Notes: generated from the sequence alone by a model not told the origin. Counted from the stretch's first letter, positions 17,331 to 30,680 are shown. The stretch: 64,000 bases of DNA from Silurus meridionalis (GCF_014805685.1 NC_060907.1:7587992-7651991); one strand, 5' to 3'. Made by a program: numbers and translations.

Positions 17331-18540
17331 ACATCTATTTGCGGCAAGCCTTCTCCGAGGCAGTGCGTGTAGTACTGTGAGTGTGTGACGCGCTTCCTGT
17401 TGCACCTGTTTCTTTCAAACCAGATGAGGCTCCTTTCTTTTTTTAGGTTTTTTTTTTTTTTGGAAACACCACTTTCACCATGTCACGCCCCAGTTAACAT
17501 GCATTATACAGAGCATGTGTAGTGGTTGCATCCATTTAGTAAACGTTCACAAAGCGAATCATTTTCGTTCAATGCAAATTTCTGTTTGATTCTACAATCT
17601 GATTGGTCAGGAATTCTGGCAATAGCACTTCAAACAATAGTTTAGTTGAGGTGATCCTGAATATTCAATGCTTTCATAGGAGGAGCCTGATTCGACTAGC
17701 AATCTCACAGGTGAATCTTCGCAGAGGTGTTATAAAAGAGAATCAAGCCATTTTCGGTAACATGGTGGTGCTCATTGTCTAATTTCACATTAAACTACTG
17801 AGAAAAATGTAAAAAGAAAGAAGCTTTTGACAAACAGATTTAATGTGCATGTATAAATCCCCTTCCCGTGACAGATTGACGTTTCCATTTTCATGATCAC
17901 AGGACACAGAAGCATCTTGGCAGCAGGGATTTAAATATTGAACAGTGTCTGTGAGATTCTGTAAAGGTATATTCTGTTCTAATTTAATTCTGTAAATTAA
18001 TTTTTGATTGTTTTTCGGTGCATCGATGTCGCGCTGTACTTTCAGCTCGCACAGGCACAGGTTCAAAAGGGTTAATTATACTTTCTTCTACATGGTTGTG
18101 CGATGTTTTAAACATCGTGAATGGTATGCGTTATCGCTTTATGAATGTGTATTCACATTGGACATTTTGTTCACTTTATGTGCTGTGTGTGAAAGAAAAT
18201 AACTTGTTGACTACCTGGTGTCACAACCACCAACCCCACAAACTATGTAAACCCTTAGTCGGGGACACCCCTTTCATTTAGACTTTTTTTCATGCTTGTT
18301 CTGTAACTGTACTGTTATGCTAGCAAATCGTATTCAGTCATGCATAGGGGCAGTTTACAAATGAATTTTTTTTATTATTATTGAAAAAAGTGTCAGCGTT
18401 TTTTTTAAGGAATTGAGAGAAAGCCTTTCCTTTGGGTCTAAAAATAAATGTTCTAATGCATTATACTTACATTTTCTAGTATGGTGGGAGTACCACATAA
18501 ACCTATATAAATAAATAACACTATAAATAAATAATAAAAA

Positions 18541-18604
18541 ATAATAAAACTAGTTATTTTCATGTTTTGTCTCCAGGAAGATGCAGCTCTACCTCTGCCA
18601 TGTT
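18541..18604. repeat. 64-bp block identical to 22081-22144
   Basis: Starts ATAATAAAACTAGTTATTTT and ends CTCTACCTCTGCCATGTT; the same 64 bases recur at 22081-22144. Flanks differ on both sides. Confidence 0.9.
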
Positions 18605-19461
18605 GCCAAATCATTTTTTTTTATACAATTCTGTTTATATTTGGTTGTTATACAAAACCTTCACACACTTTTACTCTTTTACTCATTTACTCTTTTTTCC
18701 AAAATATAAATTTTATGGCTGTAAGAAATTCCAGACTGCCTCAACCTAGACCACTCCACTACAAAATACATGTCAGAATGAGCTCATTCCTCGAAATGGT
18801 TTAAATATTATAGAGGTAGTTATGTAATCTGTATAAAAAAACAAACAAACAGATGAATAACCTTTAATCAGTTTTAGTATAGGTGCAGCAATGGGACATC
18901 AATGAACCTGCCCTGACCAAAGGTCTACTGTCTGGGATTACCATTTAAACAATAGTATAACTGGACTTTTTGGATGATAATACCTGCAACAATACCAAAC
19001 AGTACGTGCCCATGATTGCCATTTACAGACATCCATCAGACTTCATTTGCATTTAAACCTTAGTCCTATTTACATTATAAGCAAGAAAAGACTTCTGAAT
19101 GAATTTAGGTCATTTATGGTATTGTTTTATGTTTATATTCATACATTTCCAGCAGATATCCTGTTATATTAGTGCATGCAAATTAATAAATACAATATAC
19201 AATATTATATATCACAGATATATGACATGCAAGGCAACCAGAACACAGTACGCTATAATTGCCTACAATCACATACACATCCTCCTTGTCATTATTTTTG
19301 CTGAATCAACGGTCAAACATGACATCTTCTGTAATACTCGAGTACAGAATGGAACATGTAATATCATATACTCATTAAGATGACATGTGACCTAAAAAAT
19401 AAATGACAAACAAGAATTTTGAGGTCACAATTGTACTTTATATAATGTGTTATACAGTCTA

Positions 19462-19468
<7 letters not shown>

Positions 19469-19538
<70 letters not shown>

Positions 19539-19592
19539 CATGACAGCAGAAACAGGCAACAAGCTAACAGCTTGTAAGAACTCTTTTTTGTC

Positions 19593-19650
<58 letters not shown>
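19469..19650. repeat. (TC)n(TA)n ... (GA)n opposed microsatellites
   Basis: (TC)n 19469-19506, (TA)n 19506-19535, a 66-base spacer, then (GA)n 19602-19650. TC and GA arms are mutually complementary, so the transcript could fold into a long stem. Confidence 0.95.
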
Positions 19651-20904
19651 GCCTCAGGCAGGCATGTTTCTCTGACACTGGCCCATCGTTAACTCACTCT
19701 GAAGCTAATGCTCACATGCGACACACTCTCCCTCTCTCTGTCTCTCTCTCTATCTGTCTCTCTGGGGAAGTGAGGGATCACGACGTGCCGAAAAGCTCAG
19801 CACTGAAGAGGGGGGAAAAAACAACAAAAAAGTGCCAGGCATGGACTCGACAGCGGCTGCCTGTTACATGTTTACACACACATAGCGTGTGTCTCTGTGC
19901 AAATACAGACCCCTTTCTGAAGCCCCATTTGCAGCCTGAAAACTCTGAAGTGCTTTATTAAAGTACTGCAAACAGCAAATGTGAAAAAAACGCAAAGCAC
20001 ACAAACCCATCCTCTCCAGGAACTGATGAGATTCTAGTGGTGCTAAATTACGACACAGAGCAGGTTTACTCCCTCGGTGATGAATGTATGCAGTTTATGC
20101 AGTTTCATTTGGATTAGTCAAGTAATGCAGCCTTCTTAAAAAATGAAGTGTTTTTAATGAGATTTCTAAAAAGATGGCTTTTCAATCTTACAATCTTATG
20201 GCTTCTCCCTCTCCCGCACCTCGCTCTCACAAGCTCACAATCTGATGCTCTCTCAATTCATCGTGCCACAATGCCACCATTATCTCGATTTTTTTATTTT
20301 TTTATTTCTGAAGCCTTCATGATGCATTTTCCAAGTATTTTTGTATTTAGTATTTTTGTTTTCATCCGTCACCAAATGAACTAGGCTTAATGTATTTCCA
20401 TTAGTTCTTTCACAAGAAAAGTTTCATGATATTTATGTATTCAAGGGCAAAAAAATGATGACAGTAAATGTTCCAGTGTTTATTGCAGTTTGTATGGTTA
20501 CAGCGAGGTATTCTCATTCAGCTTATTCTCCTCAGACTTTTGACTTTTCACTAACAGTTAAAAGATCAGAAATAAATACAAGCAGTATATGCAATGCTAA
20601 CATGAGAGTCATGGAATAAATCTGTTTTAGGTGACATTATTCAGCTAGTTTGTATACTCGGTTATTTTCATGCTAGTTTACTTTGAGAGACAAAAAATAA
20701 AGTGTTAAAATATGGAAAGGTCCATGTTTCAGGATTTAGTAGTTAAATGAGCTATGTGTTGTTAGCAAGGTTGTTAGCTATATTGTGTTGTAGCAAGGTG
20801 ACGGCTAGCTTTCAGTATTCATCTAGTTTCTATAAGATTTTTTATCAGGATAATTTACCTTTGAGAGACACTAAAAATAGCTGCTGTTATTTAGCATTGA
20901 GTGT

Positions 20905-21669
20905 TACTGTGACTGTCAAAAGTTTTGGAAACATCTAGAATTTTACTGTTTTAAGAGACACATGCATGTTCTTATGGTAATTTGACAGTATGAACGTTTA
21001 CTTTGACCAAACAAATATATAAATGGGCAAAAGTTTAACTTAATTTTCATAGATAAATCCTCCCTTAGCATAAATAACTGCTTTACACACTCCTGGTATC
21101 CAGACAGGTTGTTTCTCCAAACTTTCAGCTGCCAGGCATCTTGTAAAACTTGCTAAAGGTGTTCTTCACTACATGGAGATTCCTTTCTAGCAATCCAGTT
21201 CATCCCAGAGCAGTTCAATAGAATTTAGTTTCAGTGACTGGGCAGATCATTCCATGACAGATATCACTTAATAACGCTTACAGAGCTCGGGCGTACACTT
21301 CAGCACATTGTCTTATTGTATGGTAAAGTTGGTTCCAATTAGCCACAGTTTAGACGGATGCATGGTGTTGAAGTATGGAATGGTCGCTATGTTGGTTTAG
21401 GATTCCCTCTCTGTTCCAAAACAACCCAAACCATTAAGCTTCCAGCTCCATGTTTGACTGTGGGGTGAGGCAGTCTGATTACATCATAAGTCTTCTGTTA
21501 GAGACAAACGTTTTTTTAATTTGGACTCATCTGTCCACTGAACTTTCTTCCAGACATTCACTGTCCAATTCTTGTGTTTTTGCCTTTGAGTTTTACTGAA
21601 AGTAAAATGCATGAGGGTCTCAAAAACCATAAAAAGACTAAATGTTTCCAAGCCTTTGACAGGCACTGC
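20905..21669 (-). mobile_element. Tc1-like element, internally deleted (~765 bp)
   Basis: Inverted ends: GACTGTCAAAAGTTTTGGAA followed by ACAT at the left (20911-20934), and the minus-strand GCCTGTCAAAGGCTTGGAAA followed by CAT at the right. A minus-strand relic near 21484-21600 reads FSKTQRQKHKNWTVNVWKKV, then QWTDESKL, the first-Asp motif of DD34E transposases. Most other coding blocks are decayed or absent. Confidence 0.85.
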
Positions 21670-22024
21670 AATTTTTAATATTTGCCTTATTTAAGTTATG
21701 TTATCTACCATTTTAGAAATGAAAAGATTCTGTTTGTAAGCATGATGGCAGCTAGCTATTAGCATTCAGCTAGCTGGTATCCATCTATTATCATGTTAGT
21801 TTACATATGTGAGACAATCAATACAGCTGTTGCTAGTTAGCATGATGACAGTTAGTTAATAACATTGTTTATTCAAACTAGTTAGTATATGATATCTAAC
21901 ATTTCCGAGGTTACAAATTTGAGATGTCTGTTGGTGACAGCTAGCTTTTAATATGTGGCTAGTCTGTACCATCAGTTATTATCATGGTGCTAACACCAAA
22001 GAGATTAGAAAATGAATCTTTTTC

Positions 22025-22510
22025 TTAAGTGCCTCCTGACTTCTAACGCATGGCCCTTTCACAAACAGGCCTCTGTTATAATAATAAAACTAGTTATTTT
22101 CATGTTTTGTCTCCAGGAAGATGCAGCTCTACCTCTGCCATGTTAATCTCTATTCTATAGGACTTTCAGGACACGCCTCGGTCTCCGTAGTGTTGTGATA
22201 CATCACATTCACGTAGGAGCAGTGACGCTGAGGGAGCGTGATTGAAAAACAGTTTAGCGTGGAGAAATTAATCTACATATAAAATATTAGTCATATATTA
22301 TTGGTCACTTTCTAAGTTATGAACCTATAGCACATCTACTAATTATTATATATCAATATATTGTTTTTTGCCAATGCAAAAATTTAAAAAGTGATCCATC
22401 ATGATAGAAATGACTAATTGTATCCGATGTACACTTTTTAAATCGATGCATTATTTCGATAACTTTTATGCCGATGCACTGATGTGAATCAGTGAATCCG
22501 TTCCTATACG
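22025..22510. mobile_element. hAT-type relic
   Basis: The block AGTGCCTCCTGACTTCTAAC followed by GCATGGCCCTTTCACAAACA and GGCCTCTGT recurs at 62538-62589 with four mismatches (AGTGCCTTCTGACTTCTAAC at its start), inside another hAT-like piece. Its other side carries ATCGATGCATTATTTCGATA and GCCGATGCACTGATGTGAAT, motifs I associate with a common fish hAT family. No intact transposase. Includes the 64-bp block at 22081-22144. Confidence 0.5.
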
Positions 22511-23819
22511 TTAGGTGATATAATGCTTTTATGTTACACCTTACTGTGTGTGTTAAGTAAAAATAGTGGACAGGCAGACATTCAGGGGCTCATTCATAGT
22601 AGATGTTTAGTAATGTAAGAAATGTAAAATAGCGCTAAATGTCAACAACAGTAACAAATAACATATAAATCTGATAAAAAGAATTCCTGGTCTGCTTAAC
22701 ATACCTTTGACAGCCTCAGACTATTATGTAGGTATAAATATGTGGTGTTTTGAATTTTTTCAATAAAAAAAACTGCATATGTCAATAATTAAATGCATGA
22801 TCATTTCTAAGCATTTAAATTTAAATATACCCCTCCATCACTACTTTTAACTTCTCTCTCTTCCTTTTTACAAGTGTCCTCTTTAATCAGCTTCAGGATG
22901 AGGATCAATAGTGAGCATGTGACTGATGAACGGCCTCTGGGTGACAGAGTGTAAATGCACCAGCACCACTTCTCTGCTCCGCTGGAGGCCTATAACGTAC
23001 AGCTGAAGTGTGTAAGTGCGCTGGCAGGTCGTTCAGGTAGACAGGACACGATTGCGAGGGTGGGTGATAGTCTGCTGTGATCGCTCGACGGGCCCCAGGC
23101 TGGCTGGCTGCAATGACAGTTCATTCAGGTATGTGATAGAAGTGTGTTCGTGTTAGGTCTGGGATAAGAATATCTGTGTGTGTGTGTGTTTGTGTGTGTG
23201 TTTCATGACAGCTCGTTCAGGTCAGGTACAGGGAGGCGAGACAGTGATGGAGACTGAGAGCCGCTGGCAGACCCAGTAATGGTTTTTGCTTGACTGAAAA
23301 ACACGTTTTTACAAGCATTGCGCCTATCTGCGATCCAGGATCAGTCTTCTAAGTAAGGAATAAAACACGACAAGGCATGGTCTTACAGGAAAATAATTCA
23401 CGAGAAAAGGCTGTAGACTGCTGGCACATGAATTTGTTAAGGATTACAGTTCATGAATTTATTATTGGACAGAACATTGTGATTTTTTTTCCCATTTATT
23501 GTTACGCTTAATGTTGTGGAACGTCCGTAAAACAAGTTAGTTCCTGTTATGACTCATGCTACAAGAGCTTTTCTTTTATCAGCCTGTTCTTTTATCTTTA
23601 TCTTGAATGTAATAATAAAAATACATCTTGTCATGGTACTAAACAATGTCCTGAAAACTCCTAAAAATGAGAAAAAAGGGGAACATATTTTCCCCTTATA
23701 GAAAAACTTAGATTTTGTAGTCTTCATAATATTTCATACTGTATATTATATACTGACATCTCAATTCATTCTGTTCGATTCAAGTGCATCCTTGATTTAC
23801 CATAAAATAATCAGTCGAG

Positions 23820-24190
23820 GTAGGCTACAAAATAAATGAAAAAGATAAAGCCATGGTTAAGCACAGCCAGGTCACAAAAAAATTTCCTTGTTTGGCATTC
23901 ATATGCACACATATTCCCATGGACCTCAACACACACCATCTGTCCTCCCCAAGCACAGCAATCAGATCCATCAGGGACTCACAGGTCGAGATCCACGGGG
24001 CAGCCAAGCCACGTGCCTGCACCATCTGACGGACATGTTGCATCACTGTCCTTTGTGGCCCAACCCCTTTCTGCACAAAGGAGCCTGACACAGGCCGTGT
24101 TATACTGTCGGTTGTATCTGATGGCCATTTTGCTAGCAGGGGCTGCCATTTCAGAAGTGCTATTCAACCGATCGCTTCTTATAGAATAAA
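23820..24190. other. Unrecognised balanced-GC block with open frames on both strands
   Basis: Frames of 88 codons (minus, 23825-24091) and 117 codons (plus, 23836-24189) overlap here. Neither resembles a family I know, and open frames on both strands suggest composition rather than coding. It could be an insertion of unknown origin or a conserved non-coding block. Confidence 0.3.
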
Positions 24191-24249
24191 ACCACTCATA
24201 AATAGTATACAAGAGTCACCGTTCCAGTGGGAAATATCATCTATAAATT

Positions 24250-24640
24250 CTAACAATACTCAAGAACTCAAAACTATAAGGATGGATTTGGACTGTAATT
24301 TATACCAACAGTCTGCTACAATGCCACAGGACTGCAGTTTGCATGAACAGTTCAGCACCAATCACCTCAACAATGATAGAACTATAATAAATGGACATTC
24401 TGTGTCACCCAGTTGAGCACAGGTTCCCTTTTGAGTCTGGTTCCTTTCAAGGTTTCTTCCTTATACCATCTCAGGGATTTTTACCTTGCCAAAGTTGCCA
24501 CTGCCTCGCTCATTAGGAATGAAGGTATAGGTATATATACTCCAACTTATACTGTTATAACGTCTTTATCTCTGTAAACCTGCTTTCAGACAATCTCGAT
24601 TGTTAAAAGCACTCTACAAATAAAAATAAATTCAATTCCA
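24250..24640 (+). repeat. Interspersed repeat, copy 2 (AATTGAATT-tailed family)
   Basis: AAGGATGGATTTGGACTGTA, ATAAATGGACATTCTGTGTC, GAGTCTGGTTCCTTTCAAGG and, at the end, AGCACTCTACAAATAAAAAT followed by AAATTCAATTC. It lines up block by block with 56195-56515. Confidence 0.7.
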
Positions 24641-25214
24641 TTCTGTAGCTTCATATGGCTGGGAGTCGAACTGAATAAAAGAAAGAAGGCATACAGAACA
24701 TATCATGGATTCACATGCCTTCATAGAATCATATCTGTGTTTATATAAGTAGCTGTTAAGAGAAGGAAAAAAGTAGTCAGGTTTTGCATGTCGAAGTAAA
24801 AAAAATATAACAGGACTTTTTAGATAATGTTTCAAAGAGTGGGAGCATTAGCTAACAGTAGCTAGTTAGTTAGCAATACACAGGTGCTGCCTGGCAAATA
24901 TATTTGTTTTAGGTTCTGGCAATCTGTAGATAAAAAGATTTTAATGAACAAACAGCTAAAAATTAGCATAAATGAAGCCATTGTGGCAACAGTTGGTTCT
25001 TCTATGGTTTATTGAATTCGTATTAGCATAGATCATCTTCGCTGAGAACAAACATTCATTCAAATTTATGTATGAGATGTTAATTCTTCCTAAGAAAATA
25101 ATAAAAAGTTATCTGAACATGATAAAAGCTTATACGTACAAAACAATAATAACCCAAACACATACAGCTAAAGGCACCCAAAGGTGGCAAAGAACAAAAC
25201 ATTTCAGAATGTAT

Positions 25215-25422
25215 TCTGAAATGACATTCCATGAGCCCTGGTGTCAATCCTTATGAACATCAATGGACCAAGTCCAAACATGCAGTCTGGAGAAAGCATT
25301 TTTCAAACCTTAGACAGCTGGAGCAGTGTAATCATGAACAGTTAGCCAAACTACCTGTGGACAGGTGCAGAAGTCTTATTGATAGCTACAGAAGACAAGG
25401 GTTTGCAGTGATTCCCTCTTAA
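25215..25422 (+). pseudogene. Tc1 transposase C-terminal fragment
   Basis: Around 25228-25420 the plus frame reads MSPGVNPYEHQWTKSKHAVW, then NLRQLEQCNHEQLAKLPVDR and CRSLIDSYRRQGFAVI. This matches the end of a DD34E Tc1 transposase: SPxxNPxE with the third catalytic Glu, then the C-terminal helices. Everything upstream is too decayed to read. No inverted repeats were found. Confidence 0.75.
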
Positions 25423-27573
25423 AGTTGTGCAATAAACTATTAGGTTAGGGATCCATGGTGTTTTTATTTGTTATTTAATTCCTATTATATTGCATAAAAA
25501 AAAAAAACTAAAATAAAACCAGGTTTTGATTAAATATAGAACAATGATGAACCACCAATGATTTTTATCCGTTTTAGGTTGCTTTAGAGAACAAATGTGG
25601 GTTCTTCTTCTTTCGTCAATGAATCCCAACAAATTTTGTACAAACACATTTGTATATATATAATTAGTGGTTATTCACTTCACCTCACAATGGTATCAAT
25701 GTCATGACTGGCTGATATGTGTAAATAAAATTAGAGTGAATCTCTATGGTAATATGCTAAATATGCATATTAAATTACTGATAGTTCTAGACAAAGTGAA
25801 AGTATGAAACCTTGATAAGTGGTTTAATATTGATCAAATATTAATGCTGGCCTGGGGAAAAAAATATATATTTCACATAGTGAAATTTAGAAACTTATAT
25901 ATATATATATATTTATTTTTTTATTTTTTTCCCTGAAAGGAAATTTGTATTTTAAGCACAAATAATATACTTTCAACTTTAAAAAAAGGAGAAAATTGTT
26001 TTTCAATGATTTCACTGATTGCTTGAGTGTGAGGGAAAAGTGCGGAAATCTGGTATCGGATTGCTGTAAATGAACTGATTCAAATTTATGCCATTCACTG
26101 TTTGTGAAAGTCTTTAGGCAGACTGACTTTTCTTTTTTAAATAGGAGCCTTACAGAACTTAATCTTTGTGGGAAGATAATCTTAGGCAAGTATATAGAAA
26201 CCTGTTTACACGTTTTATGACAAAAATGCAATTTTGGTTAAAAGAAAAAGAAAAGTATTTTTTTTTGCCTGTTCGCTCATTTCAAGGCCAAACCCACCTT
26301 TGCATTTTCGGTTTGAACTAAAAAAAAACCCACAAACAAAAATTAGATTCAAACTTTCAGTTCTGCTCAAAGCTCATTCTAGGTTAAGGTCATGGCGTGA
26401 TCATATGTCTGCTGGAGTGAGAATACCCATCAGTCAGAGATCTGCTGGTAAGTAACCCTCAGAAAAACCACAATCACAAGTGCTCGGAGGCTGCCATCCC
26501 TCACTCGGTAAGCCAAGGTGAAGCGCAATGTGGAAAGGACGCCTGTCTAAGTGACTGATGGAATTCCGCATCTGATATCCTCATTTCAGTCCTGCGTATC
26601 TCCACCTTAAGCTGCAGAGAAAGCTCGGGGGCATAGACAATCCAGCCTACCTCCTATTTTAAAAAACACAATACATTAGTCATCCGATGTGGGAGAAAAT
26701 CCTTTGGGATGCAGACTGCATTGAAAGTCTACATGATATTTAAGTGGCAATGATTCATATAGGGAACTGGAGATGTTAAGGTTAAATGCCAGGAGAAAAA
26801 AATCTTTAAATGCATTAATGTGATGATTCCTACAGTGGCATGGCGAAGCAGGTAGTCAACAGTAATAAAAATGTGACCTTTAGGCTTTTTTAATGGAAGA
26901 TAATATTGTTCCGTTGAGATTCCAGCATTTGTAACATGTGCTTGACCCAGAGGTGACATTTTTACCTGTACTGAGAAAATACCTGACCGCTGTTTACTTA
27001 AAACTGAATGATAAATGTCTCAGAGCACTTGTTGACTTATAGCAATAAACCTGTATGTGAAAAGTATTTTTCTGCAAAGATACACTTTGTGGACAAAGGT
27101 TTGTGGTTACATGTGCAGTCAATGTAAAGACTTCTTTTTCAGTATTATGTTGTGGTTGTATAACAATAATAACTAAACATCAAAGTTTATGTATACAGCT
27201 TTAGTTGGAAGATTATATATATATATATATTTATGCACTACAGCTGCAGTAAATTGGCATTGCATTTACAATTGAAGAACAAGGAGTATAACTTTTAACA
27301 AAAGCATCATTATTTATACTTGTTGGACATAATGAAATCCTGCATTCTGCTTTGTCCTTACAGAAGTAAACAGGGCGTAATGCTTCCTGAGGCTGAATTT
27401 TAAATAGAGCATTCATTTGTGTTCGACAACACTTTCGAATCTGTCAATTTTGCAAGCCGAATGTTAATAATGACTCGGTTTAAACGTAGGCTGGACTTTG
27501 ATTGAGTTCACTTATTAAACTGCCTGCTGCTTTCAGGGTGGTAGGGTGGTATGGTGGCACATGCTGGTTGGAT

Positions 27574-27595
27574 GGGCGGGGGGTGGGTTTGGGGG
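27574..27595 (+). other. G-quadruplex-type G-run
   Basis: GGG-C-GGGGGG-T-GGG-TTT-GGGGG on the plus strand fits the four-tract quadruplex pattern with loops of 1-3 bases, within a G-rich stretch from about 27535. The plus strand is the template strand for nlgn4x. Confidence 0.7.
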
Positions 27596-28524
27596 TTCCT
27601 GTGGCTCCTTGCCATGCCTTTGAGGCTATTTATTCAGTCCATGCAGGAGAGCGGAGTGCAACACATTAAGGGTGGATCAATACTAAGCAAATAATAACCA
27701 TGTCAAAACACAAGCTAATCCTCTTTGTCAACAGCAAGTGTAGTTGTTTAGAGATGCCTAGACCTTCAGCACTTCTCAAATGAAACAAACAAGGCTAGTG
27801 GGCACGCCATACGAACAAACCAGAGTATCTGCGGCATGGATTCTGAAGAGTCACAGATCACGGCAGAGTAGCGGCTAAAAATAAAAACCGCGACCAGTTA
27901 ATCAAACCCATATTGTTCATGTCTTTGTTTTGTAGCTTTAACCCTATGAAAATACGATCGCAGATTACACGGCTCTCGGTGCAAGAATGTGCTAATTAAA
28001 TACCGCCACAATTATACACAGCAGACATCGCTGCCATGGTTGATTGTCCTGTTTTTGTGCAACAATCAATGCCACAGACACCTACAGAAGACATAATTGC
28101 AACTGGAAAAAATAAATAAATAAATATACAGGAACCCTACAAAGTTTTTATATAACACTGCTATGTCATTTGATGTCATTCGCATTTAATCCAATGCAAT
28201 AGAAAGGATAAATGTGACGAATCAAGATTGAAAAGGAGTAATCAGGTACATCAGGATTGAGTGCCGCTGTCTTTTTCTCCTGAGGTTTAATGAACAGAAG
28301 CCTCATTGTCACTCTTGGCTTAGAACAATCGCTGAATAATTCACTGAATTGGCTGAATTGACAATTTCATTGGGTTGATTTTTTAACGTTACAACTTTTT
28401 CACTTCTTCACTTTTATCATTATTTAAAAGCTGTCACGTTATTTGCTTTTATCTCATGCGATCTCTGCAAACACTGGCAAAGCTGTGGTTATAAATAAAT
28501 AAATGAATACATAAATAAGTGCAC

Positions 28525-29040
28525 TATATATACAAAAGTTTGTGGACACCAAACCATGGGATTCGTGTGTTTTTGTACATCCTATTTCTAATATTTTTAT
28601 TTTTATTTTCTAACATCTTAATTAGTTCCAATTTGCTCTTATAGTAACCTCCACTCTTGTGGGAAGATGTTCCACCCGATCATAGAGTGTGCTTGTAAAG
28701 ATTTGTGCTCATTTAGCCACAAAGGTGTATAGTCAGGTACTGTTGTAGGTGAGGTGAGGAGGCCTGGGGTGCAGTCAGCATTGCAGAGTTGTAATCTGAG
28801 CTCAATAGCTGGCCACTTAAGATCTACATGGAGTTTGCTTTGTGTACAAGGGCATCAATATGTTGGAACAGATTTGGGTCTCTTGGTTCAAGTGAAGATG
28901 AAACTTAATGCTACCCAATTCCAGAGTACAAAGATGTCTAAAAAAATTGTGTGCCTCCAACTTTGTGGTAACAGTTTGGGGAAGAACCTCTTATGGCTAA
29001 AAAAGTGTGGTGTCCCAATAGTTTTATCTGTAGAATGTGC
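28525..29040. mobile_element. Tc1-family relic, internally deleted
   Basis: Left end TATACAAAAGTTTGTGGACA followed by CC; then CCTCCACTCTTGTGGGAAGA, GTGAGGAGGCCTGGGGTGCA and the plus-strand relic AATTGTGTGCCTCCAACTTT followed by GTGGTAACAGTTTGGGGAAG. The right end reads AAGTGTGGTGTCCCAATAGT. The second half of the element is missing. Open frames across it are transposon-derived shadows. Confidence 0.8.
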
Positions 29041-29300
29041 CGACCTTGGTGTTATTTCAGTTCTCGTGTTTCGATTAAGAAATTCTTTTGATTACATTTT
29101 TTTAGATCACCACTATGGATGGTTCATAAAGAGCGAAGTGCTCCTCAAATAGATGCACATCATTAAACCTTTATTACAAGCCCTGAAGTCTAGAGCTATC
29201 CAGCACCATAGAGCAAAGCTATTCACTTTGACGAACAGCTCTGCTCTGAAGGCTATGCTACCGTGTGCACGTTCATTTACATTTTTTTCTGCCGCTATGT

Positions 29301-29302
<2 letters not shown>

Positions 29303-29349
<47 letters not shown>
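29303..29349. repeat. (CT)n microsatellite
   Basis: Pure CT repeat of about 46 bp. Confidence 0.97.
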
Positions 29350-29350
<1 letters not shown>

Positions 29351-29714
29351 GATGTTCAAAACTTTTTGCTGCCGTTTCACCCGCCCTCATGCAGAATCGT
29401 CGTAGTGTCTTGTTTAATCAGCTTTGCACTCTGGGAAAAGAGCAACTAGAAGGATTCAAGCAAATCAACTGCTGCCTTATCATTGAAAAATGCAGAGGTC
29501 ATAATGACGAAGCTACAATGAGAAAAACAGGGATGTGCAATTTTCTATTCTATTTGATGTATTTCCTCTTTATTCAGCTCTTTATTAACTCTGTACACTT
29601 TATTTGTTTCCCAGTACTCTATAAAGGAAATTGAGAATGCATTATTAAACACCTTATTCCCTGTTCGTCTGTTGCTCCATTCCTATCAAGTGTCTCAGAA
29701 ATAAAAGAAGAAAA

Positions 29715-29752
29715 ATGTATGTATGTATGTATGTATGTGTATATATATATAC
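29715..29752. repeat. (GTAT)n/(TA)n microsatellite
   Basis: Five to six GTAT units followed by a short TA run. Confidence 0.9.
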
Positions 29753-30524
29753 AGAATTCAGAGCTTGATATTCTTTGATAAATCTACCACAAAACTTAGA
29801 ATCTGGGTCAGAGAAAAGAGGCACAGGCAGAATAGGGTTAAATCAAATTATATTGTAATTTTCGCACAGAACAAGATTTAAATGTGGGTTTATTGAACAA
29901 AATCACAGGCTGGGCCTGAGGTCTGGCATTTGAGGTATGGTATTAGCCAGTCAGTTCAGAATCAATACCCTGGGTCAGAAATAGAAATGCTGGTTAATGA
30001 GAACTGGTCGGGGGGTGGGCTTGACTGTGATTTTTCATCGGAAATGGAATACGAAAGCAGAATTGATTTACCTTTGCTTCAGCTCATGAAGTATCCTATC
30101 CTTAATGATAAGTAGCCTATCATTAATACCACAGCAGTGTTTGATTATGATTTTTCAGAAGATGTTGATCCATTTTTCTCTATAATTCTATCCCAGTAAT
30201 GCACTTATTTGAACGCATAATGTTAATGTTACAGATCGGAACGTTCTTGCTGATTACTGATTAATCAACCAATAGTTTTTAAAATGGATAGTGGATAAAA
30301 ATTAACAAACATAACCAAGCAAAAATAGTACTGAACTTTAACAAAAAAACAAAAAAAAAAGAATCTTGAAAATGTGCTAAAATTAGATATAAATTAATAT
30401 ATGAATTATATGAATAAATATTGAGGAAAATAAGTCATTTAAACTGAAAAAAGTAAGTCTTCAAATAAATAAAAACAGGTTCACCCGAAATGAATAAAAA
30501 AGACACTTTAAACAGTACATGCTG

Positions 30525-30680
30525 TCAGTGATTCACTTCTAGAGGCCACTCTCGTTCTGTATAGCGCAACCCGGAAAAACTATCAGTATAGATTTTTTGA
30601 CGATAGCCGTTAGTTCTAGCATTTGACTGTTGATGCCGGTTAATCACCAAAACCCATAAAATAGGTCAACCTCTAGTAAC
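30525..30680. mobile_element. hAT-type terminal fragment
   Basis: Ends AAATAGGTCAACCTCTAGTA, preceded by GATAGCCGTTAGTTCTAGCA and TTGATGCCGGTTAATCACCA. These resemble the TAGAGGTCGACC end and 'cgatagccg' subterminal repeats of a fish hAT family. Possible interior sequence extends left to about 30220. No coding remains. Confidence 0.45.

Noticed and set aside
17115..17405. 96-codon minus-strand frame with Arg/Glu runs as a possible first exon
   Set aside because: The charged run is the translation of a TC microsatellite; no other support.
28754..29152. 132-codon plus-strand frame as a gene
   Set aside because: It runs through a decayed Tc1 element and its readable parts are transposon sequence.
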